A DNA stretch of 51,471 nucleotides from a virus: positions 1 to 51,471 of IMG/VR virus record IMGVR_UViG_3300027899_000017, one strand, 5' to 3'. The number at the start of each line of letters is the position of its first letter. The stretch's first letter is position 1. The notes below the pieces were generated by a model. It ran no database searches. It saw only the letters and a list, made by a program, of their open reading frames with translations, and was not told the DNA's origin. This document shows positions 41,266 to 48,930 of the stretch, in pieces. A program made the position numbers and the translations under genes.

Positions 41266-41877
41266 ATGCTTCCAAAAATGTATAAGTTTGACACTAACAG
41301 ATTAGTACACGTAAAAATATCAAGAGGTAAGATTATCTCAACGCTTACACTGTTTATCTTAATGAGCCTAACTATAGGATATGCGGTTGGACTTATTAGA
41401 GGAAAGGTTAAGAGAACTCCTTCATATGAAGAGTTAGTTATTCTAATCAATGATAAGGAGAACGAACTAGCTAGTCCAAAAGCAGTCTACGAATTTATGA
41501 AGGAGATTGGAATTAAGTATCCTGAAATTGTCTGGTCGCAGACTGTTTTGGAGACAGGATTCAAGAGTAAAGTATGTAAAGAGAATCACAATTTCTTTGG
41601 AATGAAACTTGCAGCATGTCGACCCAACGTACAGACTGGTGAAAACCTGAACCATGCAACGTATCTTAACTGGAAAATGAGTGTGATTGATTACGCGATT
41701 TGGCAAGCTAGTACTGGCGTATGGAAGTTGAAATCTGAAGCAGAATACTATAATTACCTAGACGGCAGGTATGCTGAGGATCCGATGTATATAAATAAAG
41801 TCCAGAATATTAGAAATAGATTTGACCGTTATATGGACGAGTATGAAACCCGATATAAAAATGGGCATTTAAAATAA
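41266..41877 (+). CDS. Membrane-anchored glucosaminidase (GH73-like)
   Basis: A 203-residue protein with a basic N-terminus and one membrane helix at ~23-45 (ISTLTLFILMSLTIGYAVG), then a glucosaminidase domain: VWSQTVLETGFKSKVCKENHNFFGMK near 89-114, where Glu97 is the likely catalytic acid. GH73-type enzymes cut the N-acetylglucosaminyl bond of peptidoglycan. The signal-anchor layout suits an exported endolysin that is held in the membrane until lysis. An alternative start is Met5. It stands 9 bases before the M28 peptidase gene. Confidence 0.75.
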   Translation: MLPKMYKFDTNRLVHVKISRGKIISTLTLFILMSLTIGYAVGLIRGKVKRTPSYEELVILINDKENELASPKAVYEFMKEIGIKYPEIVWSQTVLETGFKSKVCKENHNFFGMKLAACRPNVQTGENLNHATYLNWKMSVIDYAIWQASTGVWKLKSEAEYYNYLDGRYAEDPMYINKVQNIRNRFDRYMDEYETRYKNGHLK

Positions 41878-41882
41878 ATAAT
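41873..41882 (+). promoter_or_regulatory. Late-like motif AATAAATAAT
   Basis: Begins 14 bases before the ATG at 41887 and overlaps the end of the glucosaminidase gene. Confidence 0.35.
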
Positions 41883-41886
41883 TATA

Positions 41887-42630
41887 ATGTACACGCAAAT
41901 ATACAATTTCTGTAAAGTTAGGAATACTGGAGATGTTTTTAAAAACGATCCAGTTGAACCAACACCTAGGGTAAAATTTCTAATAGAGTTAGTCGAATCT
42001 CTTGGGATAGACTACGAACTTGATATTTGGGATACTAAAAAGACAACTTGTTATAATCTAATACTGCGAGGCTCATCGAATAAAATGGTAGTTGCACACC
42101 ATGATGTAAATAATCCAACTATCGATAATGCAAACGATAATTCATGCTCAGTGATAAATGCAATTGCAGTTAAACTAAACAGGCCAGACGTGCATGTAGT
42201 ATTATTAGATGGCGAAGAATTTGGAGGACTAGGTGCTCAGAGAGTTTCTGATCAAATTAATAGTGGAGAATTTGGTGGAGTTAGTTGGGTTCTTAATCTT
42301 GAACTTAGTGGTAAGGGTGGTAGTAAATTTTTTATAGGTAACTATCCTGGAAGACTAAGTAATCACATACTTGAGTTATTTGATTGTCCAATAGTAAAAA
42401 CACCATTCAATGATTCGGTTATCTTTAGAAGAAATGGAATAGACTCAGTAGTAATCAATCCATTACCTGCTCTTCCAGAAGGAGAAGACTCTCCTGTTAG
42501 ATTTGGAGAAGAGTATCTAGACTTTAGTATGCTGTTTAACTGTCATACTTCAAATGATACAATTTCAACAATAGATCCTGCAGACATGCAAGAATTTGTA
42601 GAAGAGATCGTTTTAAAAATATTAGAGTAA
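41887..42630 (+). CDS. M28-type zinc aminopeptidase-like protein
   Basis: A 247-residue protein with the M28 metal plan: VVAHHDVNN (His71/His72 and Asp73), a bridging Asp in DNANDNSC near 80-87, LLDGEEFGGLG (Glu110/Glu111), then an Asp in FNDSVIFRRNGIDSV and a late His in CHTSNDT. M28 enzymes remove N-terminal residues from peptides using two zinc ions. There is no signal peptide, so it is probably cytoplasmic. A role in peptide use or protein turnover during infection is possible, but no partner is visible apart from the muralytic neighbour. Confidence 0.75.
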   Translation: MYTQIYNFCKVRNTGDVFKNDPVEPTPRVKFLIELVESLGIDYELDIWDTKKTTCYNLILRGSSNKMVVAHHDVNNPTIDNANDNSCSVINAIAVKLNRPDVHVVLLDGEEFGGLGAQRVSDQINSGEFGGVSWVLNLELSGKGGSKFFIGNYPGRLSNHILELFDCPIVKTPFNDSVIFRRNGIDSVVINPLPALPEGEDSPVRFGEEYLDFSMLFNCHTSNDTISTIDPADMQEFVEEIVLKILE

Positions 42631-42631
42631 T

Positions 42632-42757
42632 GTGAAGAAGTATATTAAACTATATGAAGAGTTCGTTGACTACCCTGATATTGAAGAATTAGTTGAGCCT
42701 ACTCAAATCGCTAAACCTAAGGAAGCAATATTTATCCAGGGGTGGAATGTCTACTAA
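42632..42757 (+). CDS. 41-residue small protein, possible tag-only peptide
   Basis: A short frame from GTG 42632, 1 base after the peptidase stop, to TAA 42757. The start KKYIKLYEEFVDYPDIEELV has the aromatic/Leu/Glu style of the shared tag, with LYE|E at residues 7-9. Acidic overall, ending in Gln-Gly-Trp-Asn-Val-Tyr. It is either a real small gene or a chance frame; its tight fit behind the peptidase and lack of other content favour a gene. Confidence 0.4.
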   Translation: MKKYIKLYEEFVDYPDIEELVEPTQIAKPKEAIFIQGWNVY

Positions 42758-42776
42758 TTTTTAAAGTATCACAAAA

Positions 42777-42820
42777 GTTGTGTATTATATCCATACACCA
42801 ATAAATACTTAACACCATGA
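42777..42820 (+). promoter_or_regulatory. Duplicated leader element, copy 1, with palindrome GTGTAT-ATACAC
   Basis: GTTGTGTATTATATCCATACACCAATAAATACTT, then CACCATGAAAAA, is nearly identical to 44106-44149. A 6-bp inverted repeat (GTGTAT with ATACAC) is followed by ATAAATA 16 bases before the ATG at 42817. The conserved palindrome suggests an operator or special promoter for this pair of secreted-protein genes. Confidence 0.6.
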
Positions 42821-43140
42821 AAAAGCTACTTGTAATCTTAATCTTGTGCGTATCTGGTCTTTCAAGTAATGCACAAACCTCTCGTCATTCTAGAGACTTT
42901 GAAAAAAAGCAGAAGAGTAATCTAGTTATGGGTAGTGATACTGCAAAGTATTGGTATTTCAAAACTAAAACATACGTTCTTCGTGAACCTAAGACTGGAT
43001 ACGAATGGAGATCAACTATGCCACTTAAATGGAATAAATTAGAACAGTCTATTCCAGATGGCTCAGTAATTGTTAAATTAGAAAGTATTCAAGTAGACTC
43101 TTCTAAGAAATCTGAAGGTTTTCTATTCTTAGAAGATTAA
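42817..43140 (+). CDS. Secreted small protein
   Basis: A 107-residue protein with a Sec signal peptide (KKLLVILILCVSGLSSNAQ, predicted cut after Ala19 or Gln20). The mature part is basic and strand-rich, with several Lys and Trp/Tyr residues. It shares its leader with the gene at 44146, so the two are probably co-regulated and may act together in the periplasm or outside the cell. Its stop overlaps the convergent gene by 4 bases. Family unknown. Confidence 0.65.
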   Translation: MKKLLVILILCVSGLSSNAQTSRHSRDFEKKQKSNLVMGSDTAKYWYFKTKTYVLREPKTGYEWRSTMPLKWNKLEQSIPDGSVIVKLESIQVDSSKKSEGFLFLED

Positions 43141-44015
43141 ACAATCGCTGGAGTGGTTGAACTAGGTTTAGGTACACTCATCTCTTGATTCTTCTGATTC
43201 ATGTACTGCTTCACTAACACTTCATCCTGTCCCTGTTTTATACTAAAGATTTTAACGCGATACTTCATATCTCCTCTTCCAGGCGTGATTCCTATCTTCG
43301 GCCAGTGCTCAAATGTTGAACTATTCTCTCCGCCTAGATTGTTTGCAATGATCTTATATAAATTTTCAGGAGTATACAACTTTTCATTTTCTAAGTTACT
43401 TGTCAAGTAGTCATAGTTCTTCTGATCAATAATATTATTAACTCCGTGTGTTCCTTCAAAGGTAGTAGTTGCCCATCTTGCAACTAGATTAGCATTACCG
43501 GAATCGTATGCATACTTCATAATTACAAAATCTCTAACGAATGCAGTAGTTAATTCTTCAATCGTTACTTCAACACTGAAAAATTGTTCTGATGTAAATA
43601 ATTTCATTTTTTCACTATTTTGATCATTTAAATCTCCGTCAACATATGGAGTAGTTCCGATCGTTAGTTTCTTACTAATATTAATTTGAGGAATACCTAG
43701 TTCCTTCAAATGAGTCTCAACAATTTCCATCCGCTTTCTTGCTAATGAACCTTTCTCTTTGAATTCTTCTTGGTTAGGTATTTGTGACTCACCAGCACTT
43801 AAAACAATCTTAGTAATATAGTTTTTATCTTTTCTTTGAGATAACTTAGCTTTAAGATTATTAAGTTGTGTATCTAATGTATCTAAACCTTGTGCATCAG
43901 TTATCTTATAAAGACCTGGAGCAAAGACGATTTTAGCTGAAACTATCGGTTCAGCTGATGTACCAGTTTGCTCAAAGAGCGCTTTCCATTCTCCAAATTT
44001 TAATAAATACGACAT
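43137..44015 (-). CDS. Tagged protein with an OmpA-like domain
   Basis: A 292-residue protein. MSYLLKFGEWKALFE|Q (Phe7, Trp10, Glu15) is a clear tag, and its first six residues match the lysozyme-type protein at 27608. Residues ~65-115 (ITKIVLSAGESQIPNQ, then SLARKRMEIVETHLKELGI) follow the OmpA/MotB pattern, in which a strand-turn segment leads to an R-A-x-x-V-x-x-x-L helix that faces peptidoglycan. The C-terminus is Pro/Ser-rich. Packaged peptidoglycan-binding protein is the inferred role. GATAAATAAC lies 33 bases before the start. Confidence 0.6.
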   Translation of the reverse strand: MSYLLKFGEWKALFEQTGTSAEPIVSAKIVFAPGLYKITDAQGLDTLDTQLNNLKAKLSQRKDKNYITKIVLSAGESQIPNQEEFKEKGSLARKRMEIVETHLKELGIPQINISKKLTIGTTPYVDGDLNDQNSEKMKLFTSEQFFSVEVTIEELTTAFVRDFVIMKYAYDSGNANLVARWATTTFEGTHGVNNIIDQKNYDYLTSNLENEKLYTPENLYKIIANNLGGENSSTFEHWPKIGITPGRGDMKYRVKIFSIKQGQDEVLVKQYMNQKNQEMSVPKPSSTTPAIV

Positions 44016-44038
44016 ACTATTTGTGCTATTTGATTTTA

Positions 44039-44048
44039 GTTATTTATC
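44039..44048 (-). promoter_or_regulatory. Late-like motif GATAAATAAC
   Basis: On the minus strand it begins 33 bases before the ATG at 44015. Confidence 0.4.
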
Positions 44049-44105
44049 AGTAATTTAGGTACGACTTATATAAATTTAAAATGCAAGTTTTAACATAACT
44101 AGATA

Positions 44106-44149
44106 GTTGTGTACTATATCTATACACCAATAAATACTTCGCACCATGA
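44106..44149 (+). promoter_or_regulatory. Duplicated leader element, copy 2
   Basis: GTTGTGTACTATATCTATACACCAATAAATACTT, then GCACCATGAAAAA, matches copy 1 at 42777 with few changes and the same 40-base distance to the ATG (44146). The palindrome is GTGTA/TACAC here. It drives the second secreted-protein gene. Confidence 0.6.
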
Positions 44150-44568
44150 AAAATTTAATTTTGATCATCGCAGCACTAGTATTATTAAATGTAACTGGAT
44201 TCACACAAGAGTATGAATCTCTAAATTTTAAAATCGTCAATCCCGATACTCTTACCGCGTTACAATCTAGACTAAAATTACAAAATCCTAATTTAGAATT
44301 TACAGTAACTTCTATTGGATACCTTGACGCAACTGATTTTGATCTAGATTATATCTTAAGTTCTATTCAAAAAAGAACAATGCCTACGAATAATAAAAAA
44401 GCATATCAAAGTTTTGAAAATATCTATGCGTATGACATAAATGTTTCAACTAAATTAGAAGAAGTGTACGTTTCTTATTATACTGATTACGAGATAGTTG
44501 GACTACCTATGTTACTTGTTACTATTCTCTACGGTAATGATTTTACTCCTAATTTTGAACAAGAGTAA
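44146..44568 (+). CDS. Secreted small protein
   Basis: A 140-residue protein with a Sec signal peptide (KNLILIIAALVLLNVTGFTQ, likely cut near Thr20-Gln21). The mature part is acidic and strand-rich, with several Tyr residues and a short hydrophobic stretch near 120 (IVGLPMLLVTILYG). It shares a nearly identical leader with the gene at 42817. Function unknown; an envelope or periplasmic role follows from the signal. It abuts the convergent tagged gene with no gap. Confidence 0.6.
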   Translation: MKNLILIIAALVLLNVTGFTQEYESLNFKIVNPDTLTALQSRLKLQNPNLEFTVTSIGYLDATDFDLDYILSSIQKRTMPTNNKKAYQSFENIYAYDINVSTKLEEVYVSYYTDYEIVGLPMLLVTILYGNDFTPNFEQE

Positions 44569-45660
44569 TTATTCTTTAGCTAAAGTTTTTGGGTTGTATG
44601 TTGTTTTACCGGTGGCTGCTTGCCCAACTGGTGCTTGCCCTGGACCTTTAGGCTCGCTTATAAAAACGCTTTTTGCGAATTCAACAATCTCATTAAGAGT
44701 TATAGCATTTTTTGCATTTAATATAGTCGATTGACCTTGGCTTGCAAATCTATCTATGTATTGTTGGTCGACTCCAGAAAGTGCACTAGATAGTCCTTGA
44801 GGAAGATAGTTTGCCAGATTAGTTAATCCAGGATCGATAATTGAAGTCTTAAGACTTTTGCATATGTCTCTAAGTTTTAGAGTTGCGTGGTTTTCTCTAT
44901 CTGTAAGCAAATCTCTTCGTGAATATTTTCCATAGTGTTCGGACATTGCAGGATTGTCTGTTTTTTCTGGTGAATACTTTTTCGATGTTCCATCTTTCTT
45001 AATATAGAAACCAAATGGTGCAGTGTTTGCGAATGCTAATTTGAATGTGGTGGAATTATATCCCCATTTTTTTGATAATTCGGCAGATGTTGAGGGCTCA
45101 GTTATTGATACCATAAAATAATCCATGAGACCTCGTATCATACTTCGTATATTCGCTTCGTCTATTCTTAAGCTTTTAATTGATGCAAAATCATTATATG
45201 GTATAGGCACCTCAAACTTAAGAACAACTACTCCTGGTGTGATACTCCCCATTTGTTTAAATGCATCAAATACTCTAGTTAAGATCAAAGCTCCGTTTCC
45301 ACTAACTTGAATAATTTTACTCATATCTGCAGGTGTCCATGAAATAGGTAGACTTCCTCGCATAGTAAGAGACTCTCCACCAAACTTTATCTGATCACGA
45401 ACATTATCGTTTACTCTAGAAATAATCTTAGCATTCTGAAATTGACCAGCTTGTACTTGCGCAAGAGTTAATTCATATAGAGTTACACTAGTCTCGGTTG
45501 AATTTTCAGGTAAAGGAAATGCAAAAAGTTCATTTAATCGTTTGTCTCTGGCAGGAACAGTGGTTGTACCTGCAGTGATTAAGAAATTAATTGGAGTAGC
45601 TGACTGAGTTGATTGTTCAGTAAGTCTCTTAAATTTTGAATAGTTAACTAGATATGTCAT
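44569..45660 (-). CDS. Tagged protein, candidate head cargo
   Basis: A 363-residue protein. MTYLVNYSKFKRLTE|Q (Tyr7, Phe10, Glu15) fits the tag and shares the TYLxxY start with the OmpA-like and lysozyme-type proteins. The body is mixed, with a strand-rich first half and Lys/Tyr-rich middle (KKYSPEKTDNPAMSEHYGKY), then a Gln/Ser/Leu helix region. Family unknown. It starts 14 bases after the holin-like gene on the same strand, which suggests one transcription unit. Confidence 0.6.
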   Translation of the reverse strand: MTYLVNYSKFKRLTEQSTQSATPINFLITAGTTTVPARDKRLNELFAFPLPENSTETSVTLYELTLAQVQAGQFQNAKIISRVNDNVRDQIKFGGESLTMRGSLPISWTPADMSKIIQVSGNGALILTRVFDAFKQMGSITPGVVVLKFEVPIPYNDFASIKSLRIDEANIRSMIRGLMDYFMVSITEPSTSAELSKKWGYNSTTFKLAFANTAPFGFYIKKDGTSKKYSPEKTDNPAMSEHYGKYSRRDLLTDRENHATLKLRDICKSLKTSIIDPGLTNLANYLPQGLSSALSGVDQQYIDRFASQGQSTILNAKNAITLNEIVEFAKSVFISEPKGPGQAPVGQAATGKTTYNPKTLAKE

Positions 45661-45674
45661 TATTGCGATATTTT

Positions 45675-45941
45675 TTAATTTAACGAAGAATCAGTTTCAT
45701 TTGGAGTATTATCTCTCTTTGCAAATTTATCAACTGATGTTGCACCTATACACGAAATAGTTATTAACTCAATAGCTGATATTAATTCAGGAGATGGAGT
45801 TAGAGTGCGTTTAGAAAAAACACTTATTAACAGGGCTACACATAGAACTAACATACCGACTAATGCAATTATTCTTTTACTTGATCGTGAACCTCTTTCG
45901 TCTGAAACTAGAGATCTAAAAAATGAATGTTTTCTGGCCAT
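45675..45941 (-). CDS. Holin-like small membrane protein
   Basis: An 88-residue protein with a basic N-terminus containing SSKRIIALVGMLVLCVALLISVF (helix ~22-42) and a second hydrophobic segment ELISAIELITISCIGATSV (~53-71), then a charged C-terminus. The SSKR start with two helices and a Gly-Ala turn is a common holin plan in Bacteroidota phages. Holins let lysins reach the wall. GATAAATAATAA lies 25 bases before the start. The muralytic GH73-like gene is 4 kb away on the other strand. Confidence 0.6.
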   Translation of the reverse strand: MARKHSFFRSLVSDERGSRSSKRIIALVGMLVLCVALLISVFSKRTLTPSPELISAIELITISCIGATSVDKFAKRDNTPNETDSSLN

Positions 45942-45953
45942 TTCTATACATTT

Positions 45954-45966
45954 ATTATTATTTATC
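45954..45966 (-). promoter_or_regulatory. Late-like motif GATAAATAATAAT
   Basis: On the minus strand it begins 25 bases before the ATG at 45941. The GTATAATA of the divergent sigma gene lies about 55 bases away on the other strand. Confidence 0.5.
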
Positions 45967-46020
45967 TAGAAACCAGTGTCTACAAAATAGTTATAAACTT
46001 TAAATTGTTAATAAAATTGA

Positions 46021-46028
46021 GTATAATA
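46021..46028 (+). promoter_or_regulatory. GTATAATA promoter-like element before the sigma gene
   Basis: GTATAATA begins exactly 31 bases before the ATG at 46052, with TTGTTA at 46006-46011 upstream. Same spacing as before the gene at 18812. A short-spaced -35-like element is possible, but I cannot show it. Confidence 0.5.
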
Positions 46029-46051
46029 ACCTTCCTAATCAATTATTAGTC

Positions 46052-46927
46052 ATGAGAGAAATTAGAATAGACAAGCGGCTTACTCAAAGATCATCAGCAA
46101 CTGATCGCTATTTTAGTGATGTAAATAAAAATGGCAAGCTTAGTACTAATGAAGAATTTGAAGTAGCTACAAGAGCCGCAGCTGGCGATGAATACGCAAT
46201 CAATCGACTTGTTTGTGCAAACTTAAGATTTGTAATATCTGTTGCAAAACAGTATAGTGCATCTCCAGACATGCTGCCTGAACTTATTGCTCAAGGAAAC
46301 ATTGGCTTAATTGATGCTGCCCGAACATTTGATCCTACCAGAGGATTTAAGTTTATATCGTATGCAGTATGGCATATTCGAAAGGAGATACTAAACTATT
46401 TCAATTGTTTATCAAAGACAGTTAGAATACCTATGCACGTTACTCGTGATCTCAATAGGATTAAAACCGCTGAACTTAATATACTTAATAGAGTGAATCG
46501 CGAAGCGACTGTTGATGAGATTATTGAAGAAGTTGCTAATCTAGGGTATAAGATAACGAGTGATCAAGTAAACCTAGTTAAATCATCAAGTGCAAAAACA
46601 ATTGCACTTGAGCCGACTGATATGGAACTTGACTACTCTCCAATCCAGTGGATTGACTCAGGAGAGTCTGCAAACTCTCAAGCGGAGGCAAATGACTTTG
46701 AAATAATAAAGAATATGGTATTTAGCTCTCTTTCACCAATTGAGAGAAATATTGTTGATCTTCGAATGGGAATGACTAGTGGTGATCCACAATCATTCCT
46801 AGCAATAGGTGGCATCTACAATAGAACTGGAGAGTGGGCAAGAACTGCATATACTAAAGCAATGCGAAAAGCAAAGGCTCGAGCAAAGAAAATAGGCTGG
46901 ACTCCAGAGAAAATATTAAACTGTTGA
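46052..46927 (+). CDS. Primary-type sigma factor, Bacteroidota RpoD-like
   Basis: A 291-residue sigma-70 protein, the usual length of Bacteroidota primary sigma. It begins MREIRIDKRLTQRSSATDRYF, like the MRQLKITKQVTNRES start of host RpoD in that phylum. Region 2 is at ~54-115 (CANLRFVISVAKQYSASP, LIAQGNIGLIDAARTFDPTRGFKFISYAVWHIRKEIL), region 3 at ~130-180 and region 4 at ~225-285. In region 4 the usual Arg-Glu-Arg-Val-Arg-Gln-Ile recognition helix is replaced by TGEWARTAYTKAM, so -35 binding should differ from the host's. It probably diverts core polymerase to phage promoters. The end overlaps the convergent tagged gene by 12 bases. Confidence 0.85.
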   Translation: MREIRIDKRLTQRSSATDRYFSDVNKNGKLSTNEEFEVATRAAAGDEYAINRLVCANLRFVISVAKQYSASPDMLPELIAQGNIGLIDAARTFDPTRGFKFISYAVWHIRKEILNYFNCLSKTVRIPMHVTRDLNRIKTAELNILNRVNREATVDEIIEEVANLGYKITSDQVNLVKSSSAKTIALEPTDMELDYSPIQWIDSGESANSQAEANDFEIIKNMVFSSLSPIERNIVDLRMGMTSGDPQSFLAIGGIYNRTGEWARTAYTKAMRKAKARAKKIGWTPEKILNC

Positions 46928-47266
46928 TTTAATAATTAGCTCGCCAACCGCTTCAATCTTTCCCATTACTTTTTGAAATGGTATCTGATCAGATTGGCTA
47001 AAGGCTTTAAGTATTTGTGCTAACTCCTTAGTGAGAGCCTTTAATTCTATTTTAGCAGCAGCTGGGTCAAATTTACCAGCTGCTGCCATTTTATAATAGG
47101 GTAGTTTTACTACAAAGTGATGATACGTAAGAAGAGAAGCACCTCCCTTTTCTTTAGCGGATTCTGCAATTTTAGTTGCTCCAGCCAATCGAGTCTTTGC
47201 AAATTCGATAAATAGGTCAACCTTTGCCTCTCCGATAAATTCTAGGTAAGTGTTTGCTCTTGACAT
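46916..47266 (-). CDS. Tagged small protein, closest to the T4 internal-protein start
   Basis: A 116-residue protein. MSRANTYLEFIGE|A (Tyr7, Phe10, Glu13) resembles the Lys-Thr-Tyr-Gln-Glu-Phe-Ile-x-Glu-Ala start of T4 internal protein III. The rest is helical and basic (FAKTRLAGATKIAESAKEKG), like small DNA-associated internal proteins. It overlaps the sigma gene by 12 bases at the 3' ends, and lies 5 bases after the next gene on its own strand. I infer a packaged internal protein. Confidence 0.65.
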   Translation of the reverse strand: MSRANTYLEFIGEAKVDLFIEFAKTRLAGATKIAESAKEKGGASLLTYHHFVVKLPYYKMAAAGKFDPAAAKIELKALTKELAQILKAFSQSDQIPFQKVMGKIEAVGELIIKSTV

Positions 47267-47271
47267 AGTTA

Positions 47272-48681
47272 TTAGTTTCTTTTGAATAATCTTAATCTAG
47301 GGATAACGATAGACTCACCAAGTAATCCTTCTAATCTCTTTACCTCTGCCATGTCGCCACGTTGGTATGCATCGATAATTGCATCGTGAATATCTCCAGT
47401 GTCCTCACTAGGTTCAAACTCTTGAGTAGGCATCTCCATCTCTTCAGGTTCGTATTCAGAATATTCAGAAGGTTCTGCGTAATAGTCATCAAGCTCCTTT
47501 TTAATAGCATCAATAATGCTTCTGGATTGACTCTTAGCCTGAGCAACAACTACACGTTGTTCATCATTAAGTTCAGAGTCTTTAAATCTAGAAAGTAGGA
47601 TTCCATTAAATAACTTTAGAAAAGCTCTCCATGGCATCTCCATCAATTTTCCAAAGAATCTAGCTCGTAGGTTATCGAAGTTATCCTCTTCAGAAAATTC
47701 ATTAATAAAATCACGAAGATCGGCTGCCATGTACGGACCATATCTAAGATCTTCAAGCTCATCTGCTAGAGTATCAGTATTCATGACAACTATTTCAGAT
47801 ACTTCAGAATTTTCTGGAATACCGACTGCAGCAATTAACTTATTTACTCCCTTTATTGCTTCATGTAGAAGCATTGCGAAATCACTACCTAGTGCATAAA
47901 TAGTAGGTGTAATCGTTTTAAAAAGTTCTTCTGCATCTTCGCTATCTGTAATGTCTTCACCATTTTCAATATCATCTAGAATCTTTTTAGCAAGTGCTTC
48001 TGCATCTTCGTCTGCCTTAGCTTCTTCCCAGTCTACTTTAACTGATCCTGCAAAACCATCACGACGTTTCCACATCTCCTTTTGCATTTCAATAGGAATT
48101 TGCCAGTCAAAGAAGCTTGCAATATTAGTAATATCAGTAAGTAGAGTAAGCATTCTATCGCCTTGCTCTTCACCAAAGATCTCAATTAATCCATTGGAGA
48201 CTTCTTCCATCTGTAAACAAAGTTTTGTATTCTTTGCTTCACCTTGAACAATATTATTTGCAATTTTTCCTTTTCTGATTTCACCAATTGTGTCCTCATC
48301 AGTAATTGGGTCGGCTTCCATAGGAGCTTCATCTGGCGTCTCTAACATCATCTCCTTCATTTCAAGGGCATCTGTTGGAATCCTTATGTCTAATTCAACA
48401 CCGTCTAGGATATTTCCAAAAAGAGAACGCACTGTTCTCTCTGCAAGCTCTTCAAGTTCACGCTCTTTACCTCGTTGAATCTCATGTGCTTCGCTAACAA
48501 ACTGCATAAATCTTCCAATCTTCTGCTGGTTTTGTGAAGCGAATGCACGGTTTTCTGCTCCAGCACGTCGTTCTACGTTTGCACGATAGTTTGGAGAGTC
48601 GTCTCCTTCACCAGGAAGTCCAATATTTCCTTCTAGACTTGCCTCATTTAGCCAGTCATTAAAATTACTTGGAACTCTCAT
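47272..48681 (-). CDS. Large acidic tagged protein
   Basis: A 469-residue protein. MRVPSNFNDWLNE|A (Phe7, Trp10, Glu13) fits the tag. A later segment, FMQFVSE|A near residue 63, could be a second cut site. The body is very acidic and helical (EEAKADEDAEALAKKILDDI), with a C-terminal Glu/Tyr/Pro-rich linker (EPSEYSEYEPEEMEM) and a final basic helix. Related style to the acidic core proteins of the T4 prohead, but far longer. It overlaps the 86-residue gene by 17 bases. Confidence 0.6.
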   Translation of the reverse strand: MRVPSNFNDWLNEASLEGNIGLPGEGDDSPNYRANVERRAGAENRAFASQNQQKIGRFMQFVSEAHEIQRGKERELEELAERTVRSLFGNILDGVELDIRIPTDALEMKEMMLETPDEAPMEADPITDEDTIGEIRKGKIANNIVQGEAKNTKLCLQMEEVSNGLIEIFGEEQGDRMLTLLTDITNIASFFDWQIPIEMQKEMWKRRDGFAGSVKVDWEEAKADEDAEALAKKILDDIENGEDITDSEDAEELFKTITPTIYALGSDFAMLLHEAIKGVNKLIAAVGIPENSEVSEIVVMNTDTLADELEDLRYGPYMAADLRDFINEFSEEDNFDNLRARFFGKLMEMPWRAFLKLFNGILLSRFKDSELNDEQRVVVAQAKSQSRSIIDAIKKELDDYYAEPSEYSEYEPEEMEMPTQEFEPSEDTGDIHDAIIDAYQRGDMAEVKRLEGLLGESIVIPRLRLFKRN

Positions 48682-48925
48682 ATCTCTTCTTTAATTTTTT
48701 TAGGTCAAATTTAATTTCTCCATCCTCTGAACGAAGAGTCTCGATGAAGTAGTTAACTACGTCTTCTGCTGTCGCCTGTGGTTTTGGAGAAGTAGACGGC
48801 TTGTCCCGACGAATTGGGCTCGGCGCTTGTCTAGTAGGTCTAGTAGTTGGGGTACTAGGTCTAGTTGTCGGTTTAGTTGTTGGACTATTTGCCAAGAACT
48901 CATCAAGTCTTTGAATCTTTCTCAT
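48665..48925 (-). CDS. Small Thr/Pro-rich protein with a degenerate tag
   Basis: An 86-residue protein. MRKIQRLDEFLANS resembles the tag, with Asn where the cleavage Glu is expected (residue 13). A Thr/Pro/Arg-rich linker follows (TTKPTTRPSTPTTRPTRQ), and then a basic C-terminal helix (YFIETLRSEDGEIKFDLKKL). TATAAATA lies 13 bases before the start. It overlaps the next gene by 17 bases and follows the 626-residue gene by 8 bases. Confidence 0.55.
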   Translation of the reverse strand: MRKIQRLDEFLANSPTTKPTTRPSTPTTRPTRQAPSPIRRDKPSTSPKPQATAEDVVNYFIETLRSEDGEIKFDLKKLKKRYESSK

Positions 48926-48930
48926 AGTGT

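Noticed and set aside
47951-48478. Plus-strand Ser-rich frames opposite the acidic 469-residue gene
   Set aside because: Composition is explained by reverse reading of Glu/Asp codons.
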